A stretch of 64,000 nt of DNA from Alienimonas californiensis (GCF_007743815.1 NZ_CP036265.1:1602313-1666312); one strand, 5' to 3'; counted from the first letter of the stretch, positions 54,099-63,878 are shown. The notes: generated by a model from the sequence alone, not told the origin. Numbers and translations are program-made.

Positions 54099-54923
54099 GC
54101 GCGGGGGCGGTCGGCGGCGTGAGTGGTCGGGCGGCGGGTTGGACGGCGGGTTGGACGGCGGGTTGGACGGAATGGTGCGGTCCGGGCGGGAGAGTCCGCT
54201 CCCGCGGATCAGCGGGGCCCGGCATGACGGGTTCCGGCGGCGGCGGCAAAAGTTCCGGCAGAGCGGCCGGAGAACCCATCAGTCCCGCGTGATCGGAGCG
54301 AGCGGTCTCCGGCGGGCGGCGAAGCGGGGCGCCGGCAGCGGATTGGAGCGACCGCGGCGCCGCCGCGGGGCGTCCGGACAGGGGTTTCGGACCGTTGCAA
54401 CCCCTGCGGCGCGGGGGAATTCCCTGTGGAGGCGTGAGTGATCTCCGGCACCCTTGAAGTTTGCCCTCCTTTCCCACTCCCCGCGGATTGGGGGATTTGC
54501 GTTCGCTGTGAGGCGGCGGCAAGATGGGGGTGTCGTATCTGCTGGGGGCCTTAGGGGCCTCTTTGTGGACAGGCTTTTTGAGCCGTCCGCGAGGGGGTCG
54601 CGCGGTCTTTACCGGGGGGTGCGGCGGGGTTGGTCGCCCCTTCACAGCCCCCTTGCCCCAGCCGGGCGTTCGACCGAAACCGGCCGGGGACAGGGGGTCG
54701 GCATTTGGACGCCAGACACCTCGACGTTCGCTCGTGGTTCCGCGTCGTTCCTCCTCCGATTGACGGAGCGGGGGCGGCAGGACCGGCGGGCCGGCGAGCG
54801 CAGGCCGGACGGACCCGGAACCCAGACTTTCCGCAACGTCGTACGGGGCTCCTGTCGCCCCCGCACGGCGGTTGTTTTCCCGGCGTTCGGTCCTCAATTC
54901 ATCCCTTCGAGGAGCTCCTCACA
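54099..54923. other. 825-bp intergenic region upstream of the YTV protein
   Basis: No convincing gene is present. A 12-bp unit ggcgggttggac is repeated three times in tandem (54133-54168). The part from about 54440 is less GC-rich (tttgccctcctttcccactc) and may hold the promoter and a long leader of the YTV gene. Open frames across it are repetitive and not supported. Confidence 0.5.
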
Positions 54924-57032
54924 ATGCGACGTTTCACGTCCCTCTCCCTGGCTGCTTGCGTGGGCGCCGCCCTCGCGGTCAGCCCGTCGGCCACGGCCGG
55001 CGAGTGCGGTTGCAGCGCCGCCCCGGCGGTCGCCGGCTACGGCGCTCCGATGGCCAACTACGGCGCCCCGGGCGCCAACTACGGCGCCTCCATGGGCGGC
55101 TGCGCCCCGTGCGCCCCGCAGACCCAGACGGTCTACCGCCCGCAGTACGTCACGGAGACCCGCCAGGTCACCGAGACCGTTTATAACCAGGAAACCCGTA
55201 CCCGCACGGTCGACGTGACCAAGCAGGTGCCGGTCACCGAGACCAAGACCCGCACCTACACGGTGCAGGTCCCGCAGACCCAGACTCGCACCGTCGAGTA
55301 CCAGGTCTCCGTCCCGGTCACCACGCAGGTCGAAGAGACCTACCAGGTGCAGGTCCCCCGCGTCGAGACCCGCCAGGCCACCCGTCAGGTGGCCAAGCAG
55401 GTCCCGCGTCAGGAGACCTTCGAGTACACCGTCCAGGTGCCGACGACCGAGACCCGCGAAGCGGTGCGGCAGGTCACCAAGCTGGTCGAGGAGCAGGTTC
55501 CGTACACCTACCAGGTGTGCGTGCCGACCACCGAGACCCGTCAGGCGACCCGCACCGTGCAGAAGCAGGTCCTGAAGGAGGTCCCCTACACCTACGCCGT
55601 GCAGGTCCCCCGCACCGAGACCCGCGAAGCCACCCGCACGGTGGTCCGCATGGTCGAGGAGCAGGTTCCCTACACCTACCAGGTGTGCGTGCCGACCACC
55701 GAGACCCGTCAGGCGACCCGCACCGTGCAGCGTCAGGTGACCAAAGAGGTCCCCTACGAGTACACCGTCTGCGTCCCGGAAACGGTTCAGCAGACCGGCT
55801 ACCGCACCGTGCAGAAGTGCGTCCCGCAGACCACCTACACCACGGTCTGCCGTGACATGGGCGGCTACCAGGACGTGCCCTGCGCCAACGCCGCCTACGG
55901 CGCCCCGGCCGGCCCGGCCTACGGCGCTCCCTGCGGCGACTGCGGCCAGCCGGCCCCGGCCTGCGGCTGCGAAGATGAAGGTCACGGCTGCTTCCTCGGC
56001 AAGCTGTTCGGCCACGGCGGCCGCCGCGGCCACGGCGGCGCCGGGTACGGCGCCGCTTACGCCGGGTACGGCGCCGGCTGCGGCCCCTGCGGCCCGACGA
56101 CCCAGCGCGTTTACGTGCCGAACTACGTGACCGAGCAGGTCCCGGTCACGACCTACAGCTACGTCACCGAGCAGGTCCCGTACACCTACGCCACCACGGT
56201 CAACAAGTACGAGACCCGTCAGGGCACCCGCACCGTGTGCGAGTACGTCGCCGAAGAGGTGCCGTACGAGTACCAGGTGACCGTCAACAACTACGAGACC
56301 CGCGAAGCGACCCGCACCGTCTGCAAGCCGGTGCACGAAGAAGTGCCCTACACCTACGAAGTGTGCGTGTACGACACCGAAGAGCGGCAGGGCGCCCGGA
56401 CCGTCTGCGAGTACGTCACCGAAGAGGTGCCGTACGAGTACCAGGTGACCGTCAACAACTACGAGACCCGCGAAGCGACCCGCACCGTCTGCAAGCCGGT
56501 CGTTGAGGAAGTCCCGTACACCTACGAGGTGTGCGTGATGACCACCGAGACCCGTCAGGGCAGCCGCACCGTCTACGACACCGTCGTCGAAGAGGTCCCC
56601 TACGAGTACCAGGTGACGGTGTGCGACACCGAAACCCGGACCCGCACCCGGGACGTCTGCACCTACAACACCGAGACCCGGACCCGCGAAGAGTCCTTCA
56701 CGGTGTGCGTCGCTGAAGAGCGGACCCAGGAGTACCAGGTGACCCGCTACGACACCGTCGTCGAGCAGGTCGAAGAGACCTACACCGTCTGCGTGCCGAC
56801 CCAGGTCGTCAAAGAGGTGCAGGTTCAGGTGTGCAAGATGGTCCCCGAGACCGTCGTCGTCGAAGCCCCCTGTGCCCAGAGCTACGGCGCCCCGGCTGCT
56901 GATTGCTGCGGCGAGAGCTACGGCGCCCCGGCCGGTTACTGCGGCGACGCCGCCCCGACCTGCTGTGCCCCGGCTCCGGTCTGCTGCGAAGAGAAGAAGA
57001 GCTGCTTCCTCGGCCGCCTGTTCGGTCACTGA
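54924..57032 (+). CDS. YTV-repeat cysteine-rich cell-surface protein
   Basis: ATG 54924 (GAGGAG upstream) gives 702 residues with a signal peptide (SLAACVGAALAVSPSATA). The mature part has tyrosine/glycine-rich patches (NYGAPGANYGA) and two long blocks of degenerate repeats with YTVQVP, YTYQVCVPTTETRQATRTVQ, YEYQVTVNNYETREATRTVC. These match the YTV motif known from planctomycete cell-surface proteins. Cysteine-rich CGC and CFLGKLFGHG / CFLGRLFGH segments end each half. It should be exported and may be cross-linked at the surface. Repetitive DNA may vary in copy number. A terminator follows. Confidence 0.85.
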   Translation: MRRFTSLSLAACVGAALAVSPSATAGECGCSAAPAVAGYGAPMANYGAPGANYGASMGGCAPCAPQTQTVYRPQYVTETRQVTETVYNQETRTRTVDVTKQVPVTETKTRTYTVQVPQTQTRTVEYQVSVPVTTQVEETYQVQVPRVETRQATRQVAKQVPRQETFEYTVQVPTTETREAVRQVTKLVEEQVPYTYQVCVPTTETRQATRTVQKQVLKEVPYTYAVQVPRTETREATRTVVRMVEEQVPYTYQVCVPTTETRQATRTVQRQVTKEVPYEYTVCVPETVQQTGYRTVQKCVPQTTYTTVCRDMGGYQDVPCANAAYGAPAGPAYGAPCGDCGQPAPACGCEDEGHGCFLGKLFGHGGRRGHGGAGYGAAYAGYGAGCGPCGPTTQRVYVPNYVTEQVPVTTYSYVTEQVPYTYATTVNKYETRQGTRTVCEYVAEEVPYEYQVTVNNYETREATRTVCKPVHEEVPYTYEVCVYDTEERQGARTVCEYVTEEVPYEYQVTVNNYETREATRTVCKPVVEEVPYTYEVCVMTTETRQGSRTVYDTVVEEVPYEYQVTVCDTETRTRTRDVCTYNTETRTREESFTVCVAEERTQEYQVTRYDTVVEQVEETYTVCVPTQVVKEVQVQVCKMVPETVVVEAPCAQSYGAPAADCCGESYGAPAGYCGDAAPTCCAPAPVCCEEKKSCFLGRLFGH

Positions 57033-57205
57033 TCTCCGGGTCGCCGGCGACCTCGGTCGCCGGCGGCTGGAGTCAGTCGAACTGAGCGAAACGAGAGCGT
57101 CTGACGCGCAAGCGTCACTTTGAGGAGGGAATCGACCCGCCGTGGGTCGGCTCCGAATGCCAACCGGGCGGCGCCGACGCGGCGCCGCCCGCCCAGCGAC
57201 GGGAG

Positions 57206-57237
57206 AGCCCCCCGACCCCTGCGGTCGGGGGGCTTTT
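57206..57237 (+). terminator. Intrinsic terminator downstream of the YTV gene
   Basis: AGCCCCCCGACC (57206-57217) pairs with GGTCGGGGGGCT (57223-57234), followed by a T-tract (57234-57237). It is 174 nt past the YTV stop. Confidence 0.75.
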
Positions 57238-57259
57238 CCTGTTCATAGGGACCACAAAC

Positions 57260-57334
57260 CGGCAGCCCGAGGCGCGAGCCGAGGCCGGGTGACGTGATCC
57301 ACGTCGCTCCGCCCCGGCTCGCGTCTCGGGCTGC
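57260..57334. repeat. Family B inverted repeat
   Basis: GGCAGCCCGAGGCGCGAGCC pairs with GGCTCGCGTCTCGGGCTGC across a short centre. Confidence 0.75.
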
Positions 57335-57377
57335 TAATTCAGGGGGCCGCACAGTGAAGAGCGCTCGCACGCCGTTG

Positions 57378-57422
57378 CCCCCTCACCCCCGGCCCCTCTC
57401 CCCCAAAAGGGGGGCGAGGGGA
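57378..57422. repeat. Family A palindromic repeat
   Basis: Same element as at 47764-47810, with the CCCCCAAAAGGGGG centre and CCCTCACCCCCGG head. Confidence 0.8.
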
Positions 57423-57439
57423 GGACGAAGACGCCGCCT

Positions 57440-58633
57440 CTACTTCTGGTCCAACACCTCGACCGCCTTGAACGGCTTGCCTTCCAGCATCGCCAGGCTG
57501 GCGCCGCCGCCGGTGGAGACGTGGCTAACCTGGTCGTCCATGCCGAACTGCTGGACGGCCGCGGCGCTGTCGCCGCCGCCGATGATGCTGATCGCCCCGT
57601 TCCGGGTCGCCGCGGCGACGGCCTCGGCGACGGCCTTGGTGCCGCCGTCGAAGGGGGGCATCTCGAACACGCCCATCGGGCCGTTCCAGACGATCGTCTT
57701 GGCGTTGCGAACGATCTCGTCGTACGTCCGCTCCGTCTCCGGGCCGATGTCCAGCCCTTCGAAGCCGTCGGGGATCTCGCCGGCTTTGGCGATCGTCTTC
57801 TTGCAGTCGGAGCTGAAGTCGTCGCCGCAGTGGGTGTCCGTCGGCAGCTTGAGGGTATCGCCGCCCTCGGCGATCAGTTCCTTGGCGAGGTCGGTCTTGT
57901 CCGGCTCGACGAGGCTGCCGCCGACCTTGCCGCCCTGGGCGAGGCTGAAGGTGTAGGCCATCGCCCCGCCGATCAGCACGCTGTCGCACTTGGACAGCAG
58001 GTTCTTAATCACCTCGATTTTGTCGGAGACCTTCGCCCCGCCCAAGATCGCCACGAACGGCCGCTGCGGGTTCTCGATCGCCTGCGACAGGTATTTAATC
58101 TCCTTCTCGACCAGCAGACCGACGACCTTCGGCTTGCCGGACATGGCCTCCGGCACGGCGACCATGCTGGCGTCGGTCCGGTGGCAGGTGCCGAAGGCGT
58201 TGTTGACGTAGGCGTCGCCGAAGGCGGCCAGCTTGGCGGCGAAGTCGGCGTCGCCCTTCTTCTCGCCCGGCTCGAACCGCAGGTTTTCCAGCACCAGCAC
58301 TTCGCCGTCCTTCAGCGCGGCGACCTTGGCTTTGGCGTCCTCGCCGACGGTGTCCGTGGCGAAGTGGACGTTCGCGCTGAGCAGTTCGCCCAGTCGGTCG
58401 GCGGCGGGCTTGAGGGAGTACTGCGGGTCCGGCGCCCCGTCCGGCCGGCCGAGGTGGCTCATCAGGATCACCCGCCCGCCGCGATCGAGCAGGTCCTGAA
58501 TACTGGGCACCGCGGCGATGATGCGGCGGTCGTCGGTGATCTGGTCGCCGTCCAGCGGCACGTTGAAGTCGACCCGCATCAGCACGGCTTTGCCTTTGGG
58601 GTCGAAGTCGGCGAGCGTTTTGGGCGAGGGCAT
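57440..58633 (-). CDS. pgk: Phosphoglycerate kinase
   Basis: The 397-residue protein matches Pgk over its full length. [20 protein letters not shown] is the N-terminal substrate loop, [12 protein letters not shown] follows, and the nucleotide part has [19 protein letters not shown] and [14 protein letters not shown] near the end. It transfers phosphate from 1,3-bisphosphoglycerate to ADP in glycolysis. It stands alone on the minus strand, with no gap or tpi gene next to it. The Uma2 gene diverges from it. Confidence 0.95.
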   Translation of the reverse strand: MPSPKTLADFDPKGKAVLMRVDFNVPLDGDQITDDRRIIAAVPSIQDLLDRGGRVILMSHLGRPDGAPDPQYSLKPAADRLGELLSANVHFATDTVGEDAKAKVAALKDGEVLVLENLRFEPGEKKGDADFAAKLAAFGDAYVNNAFGTCHRTDASMVAVPEAMSGKPKVVGLLVEKEIKYLSQAIENPQRPFVAILGGAKVSDKIEVIKNLLSKCDSVLIGGAMAYTFSLAQGGKVGGSLVEPDKTDLAKELIAEGGDTLKLPTDTHCGDDFSSDCKKTIAKAGEIPDGFEGLDIGPETERTYDEIVRNAKTIVWNGPMGVFEMPPFDGGTKAVAEAVAAATRNGAISIIGGGDSAAAVQQFGMDDQVSHVSTGGGASLAMLEGKPFKAVEVLDQK

Positions 58634-58771
58634 GGGAAGTCAGATGGCGGATGTGGGAAGTCGGACGGACGACGGCGAGACGCCCGGGGGGAGTGTGACC
58701 GTCGGGTCCGGCGACGCAAGGGTGCCGAACGGATCGGTATACTGCGGCCCGCCCCCGTTCGGAGCCCGCCC

Positions 58772-59401
58772 GTGTCGACCGCCGCCCCGCCCGTTCTCGC
58801 CCCGCCGCCCCGCGGCGCCGCCCCGGCCGCCGACGGGTTGATGACGCATGTCGAGTTCTGGCATTACGCCAATCGGCCCGAGAACGCCGACCGCAACCTG
58901 GAACTGGTGGACGGAAAGGTCGTCGAGATGTCCCGCCCCCACAAATTGCACGGCGTTCTGCTCGCGCTGATCAGCAACCTGCTGAACGACTACGCGAAGC
59001 GGGCCGGTTTCGGACAGGTCGCCGGCGGCGACAGCGGCGTGCTGATCGCCCGGGACCCGGACGTCGTTCGCGGGCCGGACGTCTGTTTCTACGCGGAGAA
59101 AACCTCATACGCCGACCTGCTGGCCGATTACGACACTCCCGGCTACGACGACGTATTGCCGGTTTTGATCGTGGAGGTGCTCTCCGCCAGCGATCGGCAC
59201 GCGGACGTGGTCCGCAAGGTGACGGGCTATCTGGAGGCCGGGGTGAAGCTCGTGTGGGTGGTCGACCCGCCGGCCCGGGAGGTGACGATTTATCGCCCCG
59301 ACGCCCCGCCCGCCTTCGCCGCCGGCGACGCCCCGCTGCCCGCCTCCGACGCCCTGCCCGGCTTCCAATGCCGGGCCGCCGACCTGTTTCCCGCTGAATA
59401 A
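58772..59401 (+). CDS. Uma2 family (DUF820) restriction-endonuclease-like protein
   Basis: GTG 58772, with GGAG seven bases upstream, gives 209 residues. MTHVEFWHYANRPENADRNL and ELVDGKVVEMSRP, then VRGPDVCFYAEKTSY and VLPVLIVEVLSASDRHAD, form the PD-(D/E)xK core typical of Uma2 proteins. YLEAGVKLVWVVDPPAREVT completes it. Uma2 proteins are common in planctomycetes and cyanobacteria and may act as nucleases on DNA, though their biological role is not known. It ends 17 nt before the next gene. Confidence 0.85.
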   Translation: MSTAAPPVLAPPPRGAAPAADGLMTHVEFWHYANRPENADRNLELVDGKVVEMSRPHKLHGVLLALISNLLNDYAKRAGFGQVAGGDSGVLIARDPDVVRGPDVCFYAEKTSYADLLADYDTPGYDDVLPVLIVEVLSASDRHADVVRKVTGYLEAGVKLVWVVDPPAREVTIYRPDAPPAFAAGDAPLPASDALPGFQCRAADLFPAE

Positions 59402-59418
59402 ACTCGCAGGAGTTTTCA

Positions 59419-61338
59419 ATGCTCGCCCCCGCCCTGCTGCTGGTCGCCCTCACCGCCCCGCCGGACGCCCTGCCGCCGGCCGCCCGTGCGGCGCTGGACG
59501 GCCCCGCCCTGTCGGACTCCCCCGTGGAGTTCGATGGAGAGGTCGACGGGGCGTTCCACGCCGGCTTCCCGATCGCCTTCACCCTCGCCGCCCCGGGGGC
59601 GTGGCAGGAGACCGGCGATCAAAACCCGTTCACGGCCTATCACCTGACCGCGGAGTTCGCCTTCGAGACGGACGAACCATACCGCGATCCCGGCGTGCGC
59701 GTGCCCGGCTACTTCGCCGCGGACGGAAACGCCGGTCATACCGGAGCCGACGCCGGCAACAAGTGGCGGGTTCACTATCGTCCCACCCGCCCCGGCCGGC
59801 TGAACTACCAGTTGGAATTGAAGCTCGGCGACCGCGTCGTGGCCGCCGGCCGCGGAACCCTGGACGTGGAAGCGCCGCCGGACGCCCCGGCCGAGGCCCG
59901 CGACTTCCGCCGCCGCGGCGCCCTGTCGGCGTGGGACGGCCGGCTGGTCCTCGTCCCCCCGGGCGGATCGCCCGCCGGCGGGACGCCCTTCTATAAAACC
60001 GGTGCCGACAGCCCGGAGAACCTGCTCGCCTACGCCGACTTCGACGGGACCTATTCCCTCAAAAGCAAGCCCCGCCAAGGCGAATCGCACTCCGAAGCCC
60101 CCCACCGCTACGAACCGCACGTCCAGGACTGGAAGAACGGCGACCCCACCTGGGGCGACGGCAAGGGCAAGGGCCTGATCGGGGCGCTGAACTATCTCGC
60201 CTCGGCGGGCGTGAACAGCATTTATTTCCTCCCCCACAACGTCGCCGGCGACGGCCGGGACGTCTGGCCCTACGCGGATCCCGACGACCGCACCCGGTTC
60301 GACTGCTCCAAACTCGATCAGTGGGAGATCGTTTTCGGTCACTGCGACAAACTCGGCATCGCCCTGCACGTGATCCTGAGCGAAACCGAGAACGAATCCC
60401 TCTTCGAACACCGCGACGGCCCCGGCGACGGCGACGTGCCCTTCGCCGACACCCGCAAGCAGTATTACCGCGAACTGATCGCCCGGTTCGCCCATCACCC
60501 GGCGCTGGTCTGGAACCTCGGCGAGGAGAACGGCCCGCAGGAGGACGACAAACCCCTCTCCGACGGCCGCGGCAACACGAACGCCCAACGGCTCGCCTTC
60601 GCCGCGTTCATTAAAGAGACCGACCCGTACGACCACCCGATCGTCGTGCACACCTACCCCGGCAAGCAGGACGCCGTTTATAAACCGCTGCTGGGTTCCC
60701 CGCACTTCGACGGCGTCAGCCTGCAACTCAGCCCGATGTCGAAGGCCCGGGAGGAGACGTTGAAGTGGGTCGAACAGAGCGCCGCGGCGGGGCGCCCGTG
60801 GTTCGTCTGCCTGGACGAGGTCGGCCCCGCCAACGCCGGCGTGCTGCCGGACGACGCCGACGGGGCCGAGGAGAACCATCTTGCAGTCCGCCGCGCCCTG
60901 TGGGCGAACCTGCTCTCCGGCGGCAGCGGGGCGGAGTGGTACTTTGGCTATAAATATGCCCACAACGATTTAAACCTCGAAGACTTCCGCAGCCGGGCGA
61001 ACGTCTGGCGGTTCTCCAAGATCGCCCGCGAGTTCGCGGAGCGGGAGGGGCTGCACCTCTACGAACCGGGCCCGGAGGTGAGCGGGGCGAAGGGCGCCGT
61101 CGCCGCGACCCGCCCCGCCGGCGCCGGCCGCCCGGCGACGACGCTGCTGTACTTCCCCGCCGGCGCCACACCGCGGCTCACGCTCCCGAAGGGGCCGCTG
61201 ACGATCCGGTGGTTCGATCCGGAAACCGGCGGCGAGTGGCAGCGAGGCCGCAGCGATTCGATCTTCGGCGACGCCACGATCGGCATCGGCGACGCCCCCG
61301 ACGACGCCCGCGACTGGGTGGCGAAGATCGGCGGGTGA
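59419..61338 (+). CDS. Secreted DUF5060 / glycoside-hydrolase-like protein
   Basis: The 639-residue protein has a signal (MLAPALLLVALTAPPDA). Residues ~35-150 match DUF5060 (YHLTAEFAFETDEPYRDPGV, VPGYFAADGNAG). A TIM-barrel-like part (~190-540) contains FYKTGADSPENLLAYADFDG, NSIYFLPHNVAGDGRD, LVWNLGEENGPQEDD (~363) and FVCLDEVGPANAG (~464); glutamates in the last two are candidate catalytic residues. The last ~80 residues resemble a collagen-binding-like C-terminal domain (RFSKIAREFAEREGLHLYEP). It likely acts on a polysaccharide in the periplasm or outside. Confidence 0.8.
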   Translation: MLAPALLLVALTAPPDALPPAARAALDGPALSDSPVEFDGEVDGAFHAGFPIAFTLAAPGAWQETGDQNPFTAYHLTAEFAFETDEPYRDPGVRVPGYFAADGNAGHTGADAGNKWRVHYRPTRPGRLNYQLELKLGDRVVAAGRGTLDVEAPPDAPAEARDFRRRGALSAWDGRLVLVPPGGSPAGGTPFYKTGADSPENLLAYADFDGTYSLKSKPRQGESHSEAPHRYEPHVQDWKNGDPTWGDGKGKGLIGALNYLASAGVNSIYFLPHNVAGDGRDVWPYADPDDRTRFDCSKLDQWEIVFGHCDKLGIALHVILSETENESLFEHRDGPGDGDVPFADTRKQYYRELIARFAHHPALVWNLGEENGPQEDDKPLSDGRGNTNAQRLAFAAFIKETDPYDHPIVVHTYPGKQDAVYKPLLGSPHFDGVSLQLSPMSKAREETLKWVEQSAAAGRPWFVCLDEVGPANAGVLPDDADGAEENHLAVRRALWANLLSGGSGAEWYFGYKYAHNDLNLEDFRSRANVWRFSKIAREFAEREGLHLYEPGPEVSGAKGAVAATRPAGAGRPATTLLYFPAGATPRLTLPKGPLTIRWFDPETGGEWQRGRSDSIFGDATIGIGDAPDDARDWVAKIGG

Positions 61339-61495
61339 ACGGAGACCAACCTGCCCAACGCCAAAGAGAGCAAGCCGAACCTTTGGCTTCGCTGTCTCAC
61401 ACCAAAGGAACCTTTGGCGTCGCGGCCTGATAGCAAAAATTCGGGCTCGCAGCTTATGCTTCGCTCTCCGTCCGCCTGACGCCCCCCCGCAAACG

Positions 61496-62674
61496 ATGCC
61501 GGCTGCACAGACTTCGATCCGGGCCGGTGTGTTCCTGCCGCAGCCGACCGGGTACCGGGCGTTCATCCCGCAGCCGTTGCCGCCGGACGACCCGCCACTG
61601 GAGGTCGACGGGGAGATGCAGGTCTTGCAGGAGCGCGCCGCCACCGCGCTGGGCCGGCTCGACGCCCAGGCGGGGCACCTCCCGAATCCGGATCGCTTCG
61701 TCGCGGCGTTCGTTCGGAAGGAGGCGGTGCTCAGTTCACAGATCGAGGGCACGCAGGCGTCGCTGGACGATCTGCTGGAATACGAATCCGCCCCCGCGAG
61801 AGTCCCGGCGGGCGACGCGACGGACGTGGTGCGATACGTGGCGGCGATGAACCATGGCTTGGAGCGACTCGCCGGCGGCTTCCCGCTGACGTTGCGACTG
61901 ATCCGCGAGATGCACGCCGTGCTGCTGGCCGAGGGCCGCGGCAGTGAGAAGACGCCGGGCGAGTTCCGGCGGTCGCAGAACTGGATCGGCGACGCCGGCT
62001 GCACGCTCAACGAGGCCCGGTACGTTCCGCCGCCGCCGGCCGAGATGCACGACGCCCTCGGCAACTTAGAGAGGTTCTTGCACACCCCTGACCCCGTTCC
62101 GCTGCTAATCCGCTGTGCATTGGCGCACGCGCAATTCGAGACGATCCACCCGTTCCTCGACGGCAACGGCCGGACCGGCCGGCTGCTGATCACCTTTCAA
62201 TTGTGTCACGCCGGCGTATTGTCCCGCCCGCTGCTCTATCTCAGCCTGTTCTTCAAAACGCACCGGGCGGAGTATTACCGACGCCTCAACGACGTGCGAT
62301 TCGCCGGCGACTGGGAAGGTTGGGTGAAGTTCTTCCTGCGGGGCGTGGCGGACGTGGCGCGACGAGCCACGGAGACGGCCCAGGCCATCCTGGCGTTGCG
62401 GACCGAGGACGACGCTGCCGTCCGGGCGGCGATGCCGCGGTCCGCCGCCAACGGACTGCGGGCGCTGGAACTGGCGTTCGATCGGCCCTACCTCACCGCC
62501 CGGGCGGTTCAGGAGGAAACGGGGTTCTCCCAGCCGACCGCCAAGAGCTTGTTGGATCGCCTGGCGGAAGCCGGCGTGCTCGAGGACCGACCGGCTCGCT
62601 CCCGCGGCCGCGTTTACGTCTACGAACGCTACCTCGCCCTGCTGCGAGAGGGCACCGAGCCGTTGCCGAACTGA
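61496..62674 (+). CDS. Fic family protein with inhibitory motif and winged helix
   Basis: The 392-residue protein has HPFLDGNGRTGRLL (~219), the full Fic catalytic motif, so it should transfer AMP or a similar group onto a target hydroxyl. SSQIEGT (~80) matches the S/TxxxE(G/N) autoinhibitory motif, placed N-terminal as in class II Fic. The C-terminal ~80 residues look like a winged helix (TARAVQEETGFSQPTAKSLL). ATG 61496 is the clear start. The ADP-ribosylglycohydrolase gene follows 50 nt later on the same strand. Confidence 0.92.
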   Translation: MPAAQTSIRAGVFLPQPTGYRAFIPQPLPPDDPPLEVDGEMQVLQERAATALGRLDAQAGHLPNPDRFVAAFVRKEAVLSSQIEGTQASLDDLLEYESAPARVPAGDATDVVRYVAAMNHGLERLAGGFPLTLRLIREMHAVLLAEGRGSEKTPGEFRRSQNWIGDAGCTLNEARYVPPPPAEMHDALGNLERFLHTPDPVPLLIRCALAHAQFETIHPFLDGNGRTGRLLITFQLCHAGVLSRPLLYLSLFFKTHRAEYYRRLNDVRFAGDWEGWVKFFLRGVADVARRATETAQAILALRTEDDAAVRAAMPRSAANGLRALELAFDRPYLTARAVQEETGFSQPTAKSLLDRLAEAGVLEDRPARSRGRVYVYERYLALLREGTEPLPN

Positions 62675-62724
62675 GCGGCGACCGCCGGCCAAGCGCCCCG
62701 CCCCCGCGGCGGCGTTTCTTCCCC

Positions 62725-63849
62725 ATGAACGAACCGACCCGCGCCGACCGCCTTGCCGGGTGTTTGTTGGGGACGGCGGTCGGGGATGCGTTAGGATTGC
62801 CGCGGGAGAACCTTTCGCCGCGAAGGGCTGCAAAACTGTTCCCCGGGCCGGTACGGCATGGGCTGGTTCCCGCTGTGCGCTCCGTCGGGGGGAGCCGCTG
62901 GCGGGGGATGGTCTCGGACGACACGGAGCACACCCTCCTCTCCGCCCTCGCCCTCATTGAAGAACCGGCCGACCCGGCCCGCTCCGCACGGGCGCTCGCC
63001 CGCCGCTTGAAGTGGTGGCTGGCCGGCGGACCGGCCGGGGCGGGAAAAGCCACATTGAAAGCCTGTGGAAAACTTTGCTGCGGCGTGCCGCCGAGCTGCA
63101 GCGGGGTGAACAGCGCCGGCAACGGGCCGACGATGCGGGCGGCGATCCTAGGGGCGTTCTTCGCCGACGACCCCGACCGCCGCCGGGCGTTCGCCGAGGT
63201 CTCCGCCCGCATTACGCACACCGACCCACGGGCCGTCGCCGGGGCGCAGACGATCGCCCACGCCGCCGCCCTCGCCGTTTGTCCTTCACCGCGTCAAAGC
63301 CCCGCCGCGACGCTGGCGGCGTTGATTGAAGAAACGACCGAACCGGCGCTGCAAATCGTACTGGAAACGGTCGCTGCGGCGTTGGCCCGTGGGGAGGACG
63401 GCCGGGCACTGGCCGAGGCGTCAGGGTGGCCGCGGGGCGGCCCGAGCGGGTTCGTGCTGCACACCGTCCCGGCGGCCCTGTGGGCGTGGCTGGCCGGAGA
63501 GCCCGCGGAGACCGCCGACGACGTCCGCGGCGGAATTGAACGGGCGTTGAGCCTCGGCGGCGACGCCGACAGCACGGCGGCGATCGTCGGCGGGCTGGCG
63601 GGGTGTGCGGGGGGAACGGCGGCGATCCCGGCCGACTGGCGGGAGGGCCTGTGGGAATGGCCCCGCGGCGCCGAGTGGATGCGTCGCTGTGCGGCGGAAC
63701 TGGCGTCCGCCGCGGACGCCTCCGCCGAAAGGCGGGCGGCGGCGTTAGGCGAGTTGCGGGTTCCGCCCGGGGCCGTGCCGGCGCGCAACGCGGCGTTTCT
63801 GGTCGTCGTGCTCGCCCACGCGCTCCGGCGGCTCGGGCCGCCTTGGTGA
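62725..63849 (+). CDS. ADP-ribosylglycohydrolase family protein
   Basis: ATG 62725 gives 374 residues. LAGCLLGTAVGDALGLPREN, MVSDDTEHTLLSALALIE and LSLGGDADSTAAIVGGLAGC are the three metal- and ADP-ribose-binding motifs of the DraG/ARH family. Such enzymes remove ADP-ribose from proteins or nucleic acids, or cleave related small molecules. The longer open frame overlapping the fic gene has no support. The target is unknown; the neighbouring Fic enzyme suggests a shared theme of nucleotide-based modification. Confidence 0.88.
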   Translation: MNEPTRADRLAGCLLGTAVGDALGLPRENLSPRRAAKLFPGPVRHGLVPAVRSVGGSRWRGMVSDDTEHTLLSALALIEEPADPARSARALARRLKWWLAGGPAGAGKATLKACGKLCCGVPPSCSGVNSAGNGPTMRAAILGAFFADDPDRRRAFAEVSARITHTDPRAVAGAQTIAHAAALAVCPSPRQSPAATLAALIEETTEPALQIVLETVAAALARGEDGRALAEASGWPRGGPSGFVLHTVPAALWAWLAGEPAETADDVRGGIERALSLGGDADSTAAIVGGLAGCAGGTAAIPADWREGLWEWPRGAEWMRRCAAELASAADASAERRAAALGELRVPPGAVPARNAAFLVVVLAHALRRLGPPW

Positions 63850-63878
63850 ACCGGAGCGCCGCGGCGGATCGGAGAAGC

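Larger units (their letters stand above)
57033..57439. other. Gap between YTV gene and pgk with hairpins and repeats
   Basis: This 407-bp convergent gap contains a short inverted repeat (GCCGGCGACC / GGTCGCCGGC near 57043-57064), an intrinsic terminator (57206-57237), a family B repeat (57260-57334) and a family A repeat (57378-57422). No gene is seen. Confidence 0.7.

Noticed and set aside
54444..54900. Possible small genes upstream of the YTV protein
   Set aside because: Frames are short or repetitive, with no ribosome site and no family match.
54894..57029. 711-codon frame antisense to the YTV protein
   Set aside because: It mirrors the YTV repeats (HLVLVRHLFGDV-type repeats) and lacks independent support.
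59416..60963. 515-codon frame antisense to the DUF5060 protein
   Set aside because: Shadow of a gene with clear domains and a signal peptide.
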